Both the position numbers and the translations under genes were made by a program. From Ehretia macrophylla (taxonomy: Eukaryota > Streptophyta > Magnoliopsida > Boraginales > Ehretiaceae): 64,000 nucleotides of DNA. The notes beneath the pieces are model-generated. The model did no database searches, was not told where the DNA came from, and saw only the letters and a list, made by a program, of their open reading frames with translations. The stretch is from positions 25,173,139-25,237,138 of the forward strand of contig CM075769.1 of NCBI GenBank assembly GCA_037974665.1. Reading direction: 5' to 3'. Shown here piece after piece: positions 23,201 through 33,480 of this stretch (position 1 is the stretch's first letter; each line of letters begins with the position of its first letter).

Positions 23201-24495
23201 TCCAAAATGTTTGGGAGTGAAACCAATTCTTGCATCTTGGAGCTTGGTAAAGGTGAGGGATTTTCATCCTTTTGTGCATTTTGGTTCATCTTCTCTTTAA
23301 TAAATTGTATGACTTAAGATAATTGCTTGAGTTATATTCTTTTTATATCTTAATTGTTTTCGAAGGCAACCTACTTTGTTGACCCTGCTATGTGTTATTG
23401 CCCTATATTTGGTTATACTGTCATTGGATTTCAGTGCATTGCATAGTGGTTGCGCAACCATAGTGTCAGGGGCGGTTGTATTGAATATCGGCTGGGCGGC
23501 GGCGGGCTTGCCAGTGGATATTCGATCTCCGTACCCTATTCCCTCACTCGCCTGGTCCGGAGATTTCCAGGGGGTGTTGGGTCGTAGGATTATCGGGGTA
23601 CATCCGGAGTACACCCACTGGAGTGATTGGGGTTATGCCGGCACATTGATCGTGGTTCGTGGATCGTTGTCAAAGATAAGAGAATCATGGAGTGTTGGGA
23701 TTAAGTGTATCGTATCCTTTGATATGTGTGGTTATTTACTGTTCTAAATGTACTTTACTTGCCTTTCTTGTTAACTGTTATATTTAATGCATTGCACGTC
23801 CTGATTGGCCTTTATCCCTCACTGGGCAACAGTGGTTGCTCATACCTCGCTAACATGTTTCAGGAGACCCTGGGGTTGAACCCCAACTTGTTTTTGTTGA
23901 AGGTGAAAAGCTGGAGGTCCAGGCGGATTAGTTACCTTAGTGGCAGTGTCTAATTGCGTGAAGTGGATTTATGGTTCTTGCTGTTATGTAGAGATCTTGT
24001 TTGCTTTACCTTATTTTCTATTTTGTAGCCTAAGTAGTTATGTACATGTTTGAGTGATTGTAAGCTAAATGCTAGTTGATTGTAGTAGGAGATATGAACT
24101 ATGGCATGTAATAACTTATATTTCTGCTCTTAGCTTCTTTGCATGCTTGGGAGTGAATGACTGGTTGTTTTCAATTTCTAAGAATGATTAAAAGCTATCA
24201 TGGAATGACATGATAAGCAGTTTTGTAAAAAAGTTAAGTTATGAATGCATGCTTGTGTGTATCTAAACTGTTTGTATGTCTTAAGGCTCGGATGGCCTTA
24301 AAGTTGGGATCTTTATTTTGGAAATGGATTTATTGTTGTTCTATATCTTATTGAATGTTTTTAGGTTTTCAGAATGTCCAGAGTACTAGGGAAACTCTGT
24401 CCGTTTTTCCCTAAAATTTGAGACTGGGTTGGAATTGGGTTGAGAATAGCTTGGTTATTAAAGCTTCTGATCTCGTGAGGGATCGGGGCGTTACA
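20295..24495 (+). mobile_element. Element C: solo LTR, 4.2 kb
   Basis: 4201 bp from TGTGACACCCGAGAAC to GGGGCGTTACA, bounded by target duplication GATGC (20290-20294 and 24496-24500). No primer site, purine tract or coding region lies between, so this is one LTR left by LTR-LTR recombination. Internal landmarks: TTAATATATATC TATA-like box near 20660, GGTGAGGGA near 20859 and again near 23253, and the hairpin module at 23365-23841. At 4.2 kb it is long for a plant LTR. Frames at 23376-23747 and 23726-23953 cover the hairpin module and resemble no protein I know. Confidence 0.9.
23365..23841 (+). other. Four-hairpin RNA-like module, solo LTR C
   Basis: H1 at 23365-23383: GG-CAAC pairs GTTG-A-CC around CTACTTT. 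H2 at 23448-23459: perfect palindrome GGTTGCGCAACC. H3 at 23595-23616: GGGGTAC, ATCCGGA, GTACACCC. H4 at 23824-23841: GGGCAAC pairs GTTGCTC around AGTG with one G-T pair. TTTCAGG follows H4 about 20 bases on. Confidence 0.75.
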
Positions 24496-24500
24496 GATGC

Positions 24501-25264
24501 GATGGCCTCGCTGGGCGGCATCAGGCTTGCCAGTGTTGGTTGCCTTAGCTTCGTCTTTTATTCCCTCACTCGCTTGGTCCGGAGATTGCCAAGGGGTGTT
24601 GGGTCGTAGGATCGGGTACATCTGGAGTACCCATTGGTGTAAGGGATGCCGGCATATCGAGATTGAGATTGTGGTTCGTGGATTGGGGATCGAAGATTTA
24701 GAGTGATAAGGGTTATCGATTGTATCCTTTTAAAATGTAGTATTAGAATTGTTATTCACTGCTTATTTATTGTATTAATAGTGTTAAGTTGCTGCATTGC
24801 ACGCCCGGTATGCTGCATCACCTCCCTCACTGAGTATACATGTTATATACTCACCCTCGTTTTTAACACCTTTCAGGATCAGTGCTATCAGAGGTAGAAA
24901 AGAAGGCTCGAGAGTTTCGTGTTGACTATGCTGGCTTACGTGGATTGTCATTGAATTCAGTTTTGTAATTGTAAAGTTAAGTTTAGAATGTATTGATAGT
25001 TATGAATAGCTTGTAATGTTTTATTAATTTGTAATCTTTACCTTGTTGTCTAGTTGACTTGCATGCTTGTAAGGATGAAATGGATTGAGGTTGAAGATTA
25101 TGGTCTTGTGGTTGTATGTTGTTGTTTGTAGGTTTTCAGATAGTCCTATATATAGGGGAAACTCCGTTCGTTTTTTCCTAAATTCCATGCCCGGGGTTTG
25201 GAATTAGGTTGAGAATAGCGTGATAAATAGGATTCTTGGTCTCGTGAGGGATCGGGACGCTACA
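24501..25264 (+). repeat. 3' LTR of B, third piece
   Basis: Resumes with GATGGCCTCGCTGGG exactly where the 5' LTR would continue and ends GGGACGCTACA, followed by the target duplication AAGTC. It holds H3 (24614-24632: GGGTAC, ATCTGGA, GTACC) and H4 (24832-24852: GAGTATA pairing TATACTC). The sum of the three pieces, 3009 bp, agrees with the 5' LTR. Confidence 0.92.
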
Positions 25265-25269
25265 AAGTC

Positions 25270-25967
25270 CACTTCCGATACTATGTATAAATCTGAACCG
25301 GTAAAACGAGAGATGACTACCACGGAAAAACTCATTTCCATCACTTCATACTCACCTTAGCCAAGTACTTTCTCGTTTAACGACCGATCTCAGATATCAT
25401 AGGATATCGCCTTACGCCGGAGGTTAACAGATCCTATCTTGACAATTACCTGTCGATTCATACAACAAAACTAAAATGCGAAAGGTCGTAACCCACCTTA
25501 TGGAAGACTGGAATTGTCCAGACGCAGTATTTAGCCCCTGATGTAACCAACAGCCATAATCTCTTAAGTTTGAGAATTAATTTGCACAATTCCCAACTAA
25601 ATAGTAAACTATTAACCTGAAATTATGCGATTCACTATTTATTGTCACATTCAATGATTCGTGCACTGACGATCACTCATATGTTTATTAGTGCACATCA
25701 TTATGTTGTTCTGGCACTTTGTTTGCCATCCTTTATCATTGACATCACTATGTTAATCAAAGGTAATAACATATGATAACTCGTACTCAATTATTCTAGT
25801 CCCGGTTGAATAATCTGAAGGGCTATGAATGGATTCTTAATGTTTATCATATCGAAGAAAAAGTGCAAAATATCCTAAACCCTTTTAGAACATTTTTCTT
25901 CTCGGATAAGCATTAGGGATATATTCATATCAATGCGGAGAATATAAATATCTTACAAATAACATAG
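25270..25967 (-). mobile_element. LTR of Z, middle segment
   Basis: The 698 bp of Z LTR between insertions B and D. It begins CACTTCCGATACTATG, continuing from 4163, and ends at the D target CATAG (25963-25967). No coding sequence. Its minus-strand reading (…GGCTAAATACTGCGTC…) reminds me of large copia LTRs, from memory only. Confidence 0.8.
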
Positions 25968-28516
25968 TGTGACGACCGAGAACCTCTTCATATTCATTTT
26001 AAATTGTTGAATGTCTTATTTGAGCATTAAATGTGCATTTATTTAATTTTTAGCATAAGGCACTATTCATAAGAAAAATTTACTGTTTAATTTTTCTGAA
26101 ACTGTATTTTTTCTCCTGTCACATATTATGTAGGAGGAATGTGAAAAATATTATTTTGTGTATTTAATGTTGGGAGTATGTATTTAGAAAATAGTTTTCG
26201 TCTTGAATGAATAATGTTACGAAAGAATAGTAACTTTTTGTAGAATTTTTATTTGAGCTTCTAGTGAATTAGTTAGATATTGGACTTTTATTAGACCCTT
26301 AAATATGTTTAATTAGACCCAATTTACTAACTCAAACCCATTATTTCCTTAGTCTATTATTTATATAACATAATAAGAGCCAAAACAAAAAAAAAAGAGG
26401 AGAAAAGCTGGAATTATTGTAGCAAATCCGAAAATGGCATAGGAGGAAAATTTCTTCATCAAACCTTAGAGTTGAGTTCTTGGCTTGCTTAGGGAGGATT
26501 CTAGAGCACCTAGGAGCTTCACCACCTTGCCTACATCTTCATACAAGTGAGGGAGTTGCATTTTTATAATTATCAAAGTTTATGTTCATATATTGAAATT
26601 TTTGATTTGTTGATTATTGCTATAATACTTGTTATAAATGCTTAATATGTGTTTATTAGAGCCTATAGAGTAGACTTTTAAAGCTTGTTAGCAAATTTTA
26701 TGGCAGAATGCATAGATTGATTGAAAGAGATGATGAATAGTGTAGTGAATAGTAAAATTCAAAAATTTAGGATTTGTTTTTTTTTATATAATTTGTTAAT
26801 TAGATTGAATTGAGGCTTCATTTAGGTGCTTTAGAGATTAGTGAAACTAGACAAAGACTCATGTGAGGTTGAATTACCCGAAAATGAGTTAAAATGCAAA
26901 ATTTGTTAACTTTAAAAAGGGGACTTTTCTCGTTGTGCAATCCGGGTGCATTTGGGCTATGGTTTGGGTATCCTTGGGGTAAGGAAGCACTTTTGGTGCT
27001 TTCGTTACGTGAAAATGGGGTTCGGTTAGTATAGTTGTAGTTCAAACCCGCTCGGGGCCTTCCCGAGCTTTAATTTCTAAAATGGATTTTTATGATCTTA
27101 ATAGGTGTCTTTGGGCTTAATTAAGAATATAGTATGATTAGGATGTGGTTTGGAAACTTTGAAACATGCATAGGGAAAGAAATCTTGGTTAAAGAAAGGA
27201 GAAAAGTAGTTTTTAGCCATTCTTGTTGCATTGAGAACTTGTTGTTGAGTTGATTTGTATTGTATTGACTATCCAAAGTATAATGAAGTTAATTGAGTTG
27301 ATTGTGAGGAAAGATTTGGTTGATTGCTACTTTTAATTCTCTAAAGCCAATTTGTGCTATTGTGAACTTATATTGTGCAAATATGTGAAGGCGACCTACT
27401 TTGTCGACCCTCTTATGTGTTATTTGATATATTGAATGCTTGTGACTTGTCTCGGGGTTGCGCAACCTTATCGGACATGGTAGCGTCGAGAAACACAGGC
27501 GGCATCGGGCTTGCCGTGCTCCCTCGACTACCATGGTGCCTATTCCCTTCTCGCTGAGGCATACTCCACTACCCCAGAGGCGTGGTTCACCTGCTGGGCA
27601 TGGACCTACCTCAGGAGAAAGGGTCGTAGGATCGGGATACATCCGGAGTATCCCAACTTATTGGTGTATGGGTTTGCCGGCACTTGCGTAAAGTTTGTGG
27701 CTCGTGGTTCGAGATCGAAGACTTGAAGTGGAACCGTATCCTTTTTAATGTGGTTAATTACTTGACTATTGATCCTGTTGTTTTATGTTATATATGACTT
27801 CTTGTGATTGCATATCATATTGCACGCCCCGGTATGCTGCATCACCTCCCTCACTGAGTAACTTAGGTTACTCATTCCTCATTTTAATATGTTACAGGGG
27901 CAGTTAGAATAACTACCTTGAGTGCCTTGTTGCGGGTTGCCTATCGCGCTGAGGTTGGATGCCTACATGTGAATTGTGTGAAGTTTCTGTTATATGATCT
28001 ACTTTGAAGCTTGGCCTTGTATGTATTGGTTAGGCTTGAAGGAGTTTGTTTTGTAATTTAAAGTTTAAGCTCGTGTATTAGTAGTTGGGATGTAATATTT
28101 AAAGTTAGGCTTTACCGCTTTGAATGCATGCTTGTGTGGACGATGAAAACTAATTAGTTGGTTGGACACAAATTATAAGAAAGCTTGTTTGTTAATATAG
28201 AGTGGTATGATAAGTGGATTAAAAAAATAGAATTTCAATGGGTTTAATTTTGTATGCTTGTGTACCTATTTTATTAAGTCTAAGGCTTGGATGGCCTTGA
28301 GACGAGGCATAGCTTAGTGGTTGAAGTTGAAGTATATGAGAATGTTGGATTATGGTTTTGTAGTTGTATTCTATTATTCGCAGGTTTTTGATCAGTCCTA
28401 TAAACAGGAAAGATTCCGTCCGTTTCTCTCTAAATTTCGTGCTCGGGGTTTGGAATTGGGTTGAGAATAGCATGATAAATAGGAGTCCCGGTCTCATGAG
28501 GGATCGGGGCGTTACA
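25968..28516 (+). mobile_element. Element D: solo LTR
   Basis: 2549 bp from TGTGACGACCGAGAAC to GGGGCGTTACA, with target duplication CATAG (25963-25967 and 28517-28521), inserted in Z's LTR. No interior. It has a TATA-like box near 26355, AAGTGAGGGAG near 26545, a stretch at 26790-26930 strongly like B's LTR at 4966-5110, and the hairpin module at 27390-27873. It ends with the TCCGTCCGTTTC stretch shared with the others. Confidence 0.9.
27390..27873 (+). other. Four-hairpin RNA-like module, solo LTR D
   Basis: H1 at 27390-27409: CGAC pairs GTCG around CTACTTT, where C has CAAC/GTTG, a compensated change. H2 at 27456-27467: GGTTGCGCAACC. H3 at 27634-27654: GGGATAC pairs GTATCCC around ATCCGGA, compensated relative to GGGGTAC/GTACCCC. 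H4 at 27856-27873: GAGTAAC pairs GTTACTC around TTAG. TTACAGG follows. This copy gives the clearest covariation. Confidence 0.76.
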
Positions 28517-28521
28517 CATAG

Positions 28522-28601
28522 TGCATAAAATGCATAAATATACTCTTATTAAACCTTAATAAGGTCATCTCAAACTATAGTATTAGGGCATATCCCCAAC
28601 A
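28522..28601 (-). mobile_element. LTR of Z, outer tip
   Basis: The last 80 bp of Z's LTR; the minus strand starts TGTTGGGGATATGCCC at 28601. The next bases, ACTTA (28602-28606), would be one copy of its target duplication; the other copy is off the left edge, so this cannot be checked here. Confidence 0.75.
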
Positions 28602-29479
28602 ACTTATACTCTAAATACTTAGCAAAAATTAGGGCAAAACACATCCCTACCAAGCCTCAAAACTGACGGCTGCCATAGCTAAGGAAGAGAAGAAGATTTC
28701 ATCTAGTCTTGCAAATTGGACTTCAAGCTAAAGTTTGGAGGTTATTTTGGAGCATCCTAGCCTACTACAAAGCATCTACATCTTGAAATGTGAGGAAAAT
28801 TTCACATTATATGCATTTTAAGTTCTAGGGTTTTATATATGATTTTGCAATTGTTGATCCTTGTTAGTTCTTTTCTTATAAATGCTTCTAGTAGCTTTTA
28901 ATATGTCTAGAAAAAACTCTTTTGAAGGTTGGTTACAATTGTAATAGTTAGGTTTTGAGAATTAAAGTTGTAGTAGAAGATGAATAGTGTATATGAATAG
29001 TAACCTGTGAACTTTGGGATTTTTACATTTCTAATTATTTTATTGCTTTTAATAGTTGCTATAACCCTTGAGAATACTATATGTAACATAAAAATGGTTA
29101 TATCTTGGCTAGAATTAGAATTATAGCTTAAATTACGAGGGGACTTTGGAACGAAGCAGTGAATTTGACTCGTTTGCTTATGTAGGTAGTCTTAGATATG
29201 TATGGAAGCTCTTAAAATGTAATTATGGCATGGTTTACCTAATCAAATTATATAATTGTAGTTCAAATAACCTAAAGAGCATTTCGGAGTTTTTATGTTA
29301 ACGTGACTTAAAATATGATTTTGTTGTGTTTATGGGCATCATAATGCGACTACATGATATTTGTAAAGTTAGATTTGGAATTCGTTATCATGTGTAAAGT
29401 TAGAACCTAAATTGTAAGCATTGGACAAAAGAGTTTTGTGTAAAACGATAATCCGGGTGCAATTGAATGTCATGGTTAG
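28602..29479 (+). mobile_element. LTR Y, left piece in this window
   Basis: Right flank of Z. It resembles the transcribed part of the B/D-type LTRs: an AAACTTATACTC TATA-like area, a leader, GAAATGTGAGGAAAA near 28787, then a block at 29130-29290 matching B's LTR near 5380-5520. The beginning of Y must lie beyond Z, off the left edge. It is interrupted at 29480 by A2 (target GTTAG). Confidence 0.72.
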
Positions 29480-31944
29480 TGTGAAACCCCACTTTCTTGC
29501 TTATCTCGTTTTACGTGCTATACCTCGTTTTGCGTGCATATGACCTGTTTATGTGCTATAGGACCTAGAAAGTTATAATTTTGATGTCAATACTCCTAAT
29601 ACGTGCTAAATGTGCATTCATGAAATTTTCATCAAAAACGGAGTCATAAATTTTATCGTCGATTTTCAGTGAATAGTATTTTCGAAACACGTCCGCTAAA
29701 ATTTTGAAACTGGTCTTTTTAACCCTTCTAGACCTAGTCCACGGACTTTAATAGACTTGTGTTTGATGAAAACGGTTTTAAAATCGGCTTAAGAATTTAT
29801 TAGGGTTTTTACACCGACTTTTGCGAAAATCGAGTTTTAAGCCGACTCGGGTGAAATTGTTGGATTGTAAAACTTCTTGTCACCTAAAAATAATCCACTT
29901 GAGATATATTGGGGGTTGCATAATTATTTTTAACTTGGTGAGCAATAAAATGCAATTAAAGTCATTAAAAATACAAAAATACCTATTTAAACTAACTTTG
30001 ACTTTGCATTTTTTTATTTGACCAAGCTTTTAATTATATACTATCACCTACACACACTCACACAACACAAAACACACTCCACAAACACACACAAGGCCGA
30101 GAGAAAGAGGGAGAAAAAGAGAAGAGAAAACTCAAGCTTTTCAATCCAATTTTTCAAAGAAAAACCTAGTTTTTGTCCGTGAAACTTCGCACCGACTTGG
30201 ATTATGCTTGTTGGGCACGCATAGCACGCATTCCTAGGCTTATATCGCATCTAAGGTGAGAGAAAAATTCTAGATCTCAAAATGTCATTTTTGTGTTTTT
30301 GCGTATAAATGAAGATTGAACCGTTAGAATTGAAATCTGATGATAGATTATTGCTCCTTGCATGCTAGGGATCATTATATACTAATACTACGAATTTCTG
30401 TCGGATGTAGCATAATTTTTATTTTCCGGGTATTTAATTTTGATTAAAATGTTCAAAGTTGAATTAAATGAGTTGTGTTGATCGAAATCGATTGCCGTCG
30501 ATTTCTAAATACTTGATAATTACGTGTTAGCGCTGTTGTAATGCCAAATTTTCGATTACATTGTTTGTGTGAAAATCCAGAAAATCCAGCCATGACATCT
30601 TAGGGTTTTAGGGTTATCGGGCATGATTTGGAGGTGTTATGGTGGATTTCCGAGAGGGCTAATGTAGTAGGTTGAATGGGTGAGTGATAGGAACTGATTT
30701 GGCAATGTTTGGATTAGTAGATTTTAAGTTATGAATTTTAGAAGTTTAGGTTGTCATTCTTTAATTTCTTGAACGATGCCTTTAGATGGTTGGGTAGTGT
30801 TCGAGTGATGAATGGTGAGTTGTTGATGAGTAATTTAGAGTTTAATTATGTATATGATGCATGTCCGGTTAGATGGCCTACTTTGTCATCTAACTAAGTT
30901 ATTTGATTGATTGATTATTATTGAGTTCGGGAATCGGGCACTTTCGTTGTTGATCTCCCAATTGATTGATTGATTATTATTGAATGCGGGAATCGGGCAC
31001 TTTCGTTGCTGATCTCCCAATTGATTGATTGATTGATGATTGATTGATGATTGATGATTATGGAGTCTTGGTATGTGTGTGCCACCTCTCGGGCAGCGTC
31101 GGGCTGTCGGGTTGATAACGGCATGACTGCCATAGGCTACCCCCAGCTCTCATGACGGAGGTGTCATGGAGGGAGGGGCTACTGAGGTACCTCGGGTGCG
31201 TGAGTAATGGGGAGTTATAAGAAGAACAGTTGAGATCGTGATGGCGTTTGGAGCTACACCAAATAGAGTATCCTTTAATGAATGGTTATATAGTTATGTG
31301 ATGATAGTATTATTTGTGTTATTGTGTGTTTACTGACTCAAAGGATTATTCCAAGGAGTTTAGTAGACCTTGCTCGAGATCTATCGGATCCTCACTGGGC
31401 TTATGTATATAAGCTCACTCTCTATTAATGCATGCTTACAGGTGTTGCAGAGCCGGATTACGGGTATGTGCCTCCTGAAGAGGAGAATGTGGAAAATGTG
31501 CTTTACGTGGACGAGTCATATGTTCCTGAGTCTTATCCATGATTTTATGTTGTTTAAATGTTTGTATATTAGCTTAATAGACTTTATATACCTTATGGTT
31601 CTTAATGTAATAGATATTGAAAAGATGATGATCCAAATGATGTTAACCTTGCGGTTTTCTTTTGTTTATGGTTAAGTTGTAAATGTGTCTCAACTTATTT
31701 TTTTTTGAAATGTATGATAAGGTTGAGGTATTGTATGTTATATTGGAACGGAGGCGTATAACGAGGATGGTTTATTGTATAATATGATTGTGTTGTATGT
31801 TGTTGTTTGAATTAAGGAGTTGCTGGATGTATGATGTTTAATGAGGTTGGTTTGGAACCTCGGTGTCCTATTTACTGTCGTTATACTGCCGAAATTCCGT
31901 TGCGTCCTGACTGATCATAGGAGGGGTCGTGTTGGGGCATGACA
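29480..31944 (+). repeat. 5' LTR of A2
   Basis: 2465 bp, TGTGAAACCCC…GGGGCATGACA. TATA-like TTTTAATTATATAC near 30028, GGTGAGAGAAAAA near 30256, H1 at 30868-30894, the ~60-bp repeat near 30902-31050, H4 at 31397-31416. It differs from the A1 LTR in the TATA region and leader, so A1 and A2 belong to slightly different sublineages. Confidence 0.95.
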
Positions 31945-31951
31945 GTTTAAG

Positions 31952-31963
31952 TGGTATCAGAGC
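31952..31963 (+). other. Primer-binding site of A2
   Basis: TGGTATCAGAGC, exact initiator-Met complement, seven bases after the LTR. Confidence 0.93.
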
Positions 31964-32238
31964 GCATGTTAGTTGTCAGCCGGGGTATTCTCGGAATGTG
32001 GGTAATGGTCTTAGCATGAAATATGTATGAAAGGAAAGAAAAATGAAATATGTATTGGTATGACTAATTGATTAAGTGATTATGTGATTTAAGTGCTTAT
32101 GTGATTATGTGATCAATTTGCTTATGTGATTGAAACTTATGTGATCTATGTGTTTAATATGAGTTTGTTGTTTATGTGTTAAGAGTTGTATATAACCTGT
32201 TTATGTGCTATAACCTGTGCTAACTCTTTGATTAGTAC

Positions 32239-33480
32239 GATGGCCGGTAGACCGAGGACTCGTGGTAGGCCCGAGATTGTAGATGAGGTTCCTGGTAATG
32301 TGGCACAGGGCAGTGATGGGGGTGATGCTGGGTTAGGGGCAGCAATGGGTCGGATTGCAGATTTGATGGCTGGGCAGGCTCAGTTGTTAGCAGGTCAGGC
32401 TGTTCAGACTCAGGCATTGCAGGCTCAGATACAGAATGTACAGGGAGGTAATCACGGTCGAGGTACTATGAAGGAGTTTCTGGGGTACTATCCTCCTAGA
32501 TTTCAGGGAGAGCCTGATGATAGGAAGGCCGAGTCGTGGATTAGTAAGTTAGAGAAAATTTTTGATTCTCTCGGGTACACTGATGAGAGGAAGGTGGCTT
32601 GTGCTGTCTATTTGCTTGATGATGAGGCAGAGGAATGGTGGCGCACTGTGAGAGCTAGTTGGGAGACCCGGGATGTTCCGTATGTTTGGGATACCTTTTT
32701 GACTGCTTTTAGGGATAAGTATGTCCCGAGGGTTGCACGGGAGAGGAGAGAGGCTGAGTTCTTGTCTTTGGTACAGGGGGATTCTACTGTGGCTCAGTAT
32801 GAGGCTACATTCACTAGGTTGTCCCGGTATGCACCGGAGTTTGTAGCTGTGGATGAGAGGAAGACCCGTAGATTTATGTTGGGGTTGAGGCCCGAGATTC
32901 AGGATGCAATGGCTCTGAATCGCTATGATATCCTTACTGAGGCTTTTGATGCAGCTTCTAGGTTAGAGAAGAGGAAAGGGGATCAGATTGTCTCCAGTCA
33001 GCCTAGTAAGAGGCCGTATCAGCCACAGGGCCAGCATGTTATATATAGGCCTCCAGTACAGCAGGTTGTCTACAGGCCACCAGCCCAGCAAGGTTCTTAT
33101 AGGCCACAGGGTCAGCAGAGTTACTATCGGCCTCAGTTTCAGCAGAGGCCATATCAGGTTCAGACTCAGTATAGGCCAGCGCAGTCTCAGGGTCAGTATA
33201 GGCCTAGTGTGGTGAGACCTCAGCAGCAGGCTGTATCAGCTGCTTCTTCAGCTTCTGGTTCTTCTAGGGGCAGTGTTAGTGCCACATCATCGCAGTGTAA
33301 TTACTGCAAGCGCCCAGGGCATGTGGAGTCCGACTGCAGGGTAAAGGCAGGGACATGTTTGGGTTGTGGTAGCATCGATCATAGGGCGAAGGATTGCCCT
33401 AGGTATGCGAGGACTGAGGGTCGAGCAGCGACTCAGGGTTACCAGGGTAGGCCTACAGGCAGTGTACCACAGCAGCAGCG
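32239..33480 (+). pseudogene. gag fossil of A2
   Basis: Starts [17 protein letters not shown]. Same plan as in A1: basic N-terminus, helical [19 protein letters not shown] segment, core gag domain ([13 protein letters not shown] … DDEAEEWWR), a Q/Y/R/P-rich repeat region, and two CCHC zinc knuckles, [14 protein letters not shown] and [14 protein letters not shown]. The knuckles are known in this family to bind genomic RNA. gag reads into the protease region without an evident boundary, as in many Tekay-type elements. An upstream Met near 32186 lies in the leader and is less likely. Part of a broken element. Confidence 0.92.

Larger units (their letters stand above)
4164..25264 (+). mobile_element. 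Element B: large non-autonomous LTR element, host to A1 and C
   Basis: TGTGACGCCC…CTACA element with 5-bp target duplication AAGTC at 4159-4163 and 25265-25269. With A1, C and their duplicated target bases removed it is about 6.96 kb: 5' LTR 3002 bp, interior 950 bp, 3' LTR 3009 bp in three pieces. The interior has a primer site, a purine tract and a degenerate repeat but no recognisable gag or pol, so it looks like a large retrotransposon derivative mobilised in trans. The two LTRs differ by a few percent by eye, older than A1. LTR organisation and the hairpin module tie it to the Ty3/gypsy LTRs C, D and Y. Confidence 0.88.
1..28601 (-). mobile_element. Element Z: Ty1/copia element, broken, running off the left edge
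   Basis: Read on the minus strand the element runs from its 5' LTR tip at 28601 (TGTTGGGGATATGCCC) leftward to a primer site at 2505-2494, a leader of about 2.1 kb and the start of a copia-type gag at the window's left edge. Its single visible LTR is in three pieces (2508-4163, 25270-25967, 28522-28601; 2434 bp in all) because B and D inserted into it. The gag words and the initiator-Met primer site place it in Ty1/copia. The LTR length and tip recall the Maximus/SIRE lineage, but that is recollection, not a search. The other LTR and most of the interior lie outside the window. It is a broken fossil. Confidence 0.75.

Noticed and set aside
20295-24495. C as a non-LTR or DNA transposon insertion
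   Set aside because: TG…CA ends, 5-bp duplication, and sequence and hairpin similarity to LTRs B, D and U all point to a solo LTR; no terminal inverted repeats or transposase.
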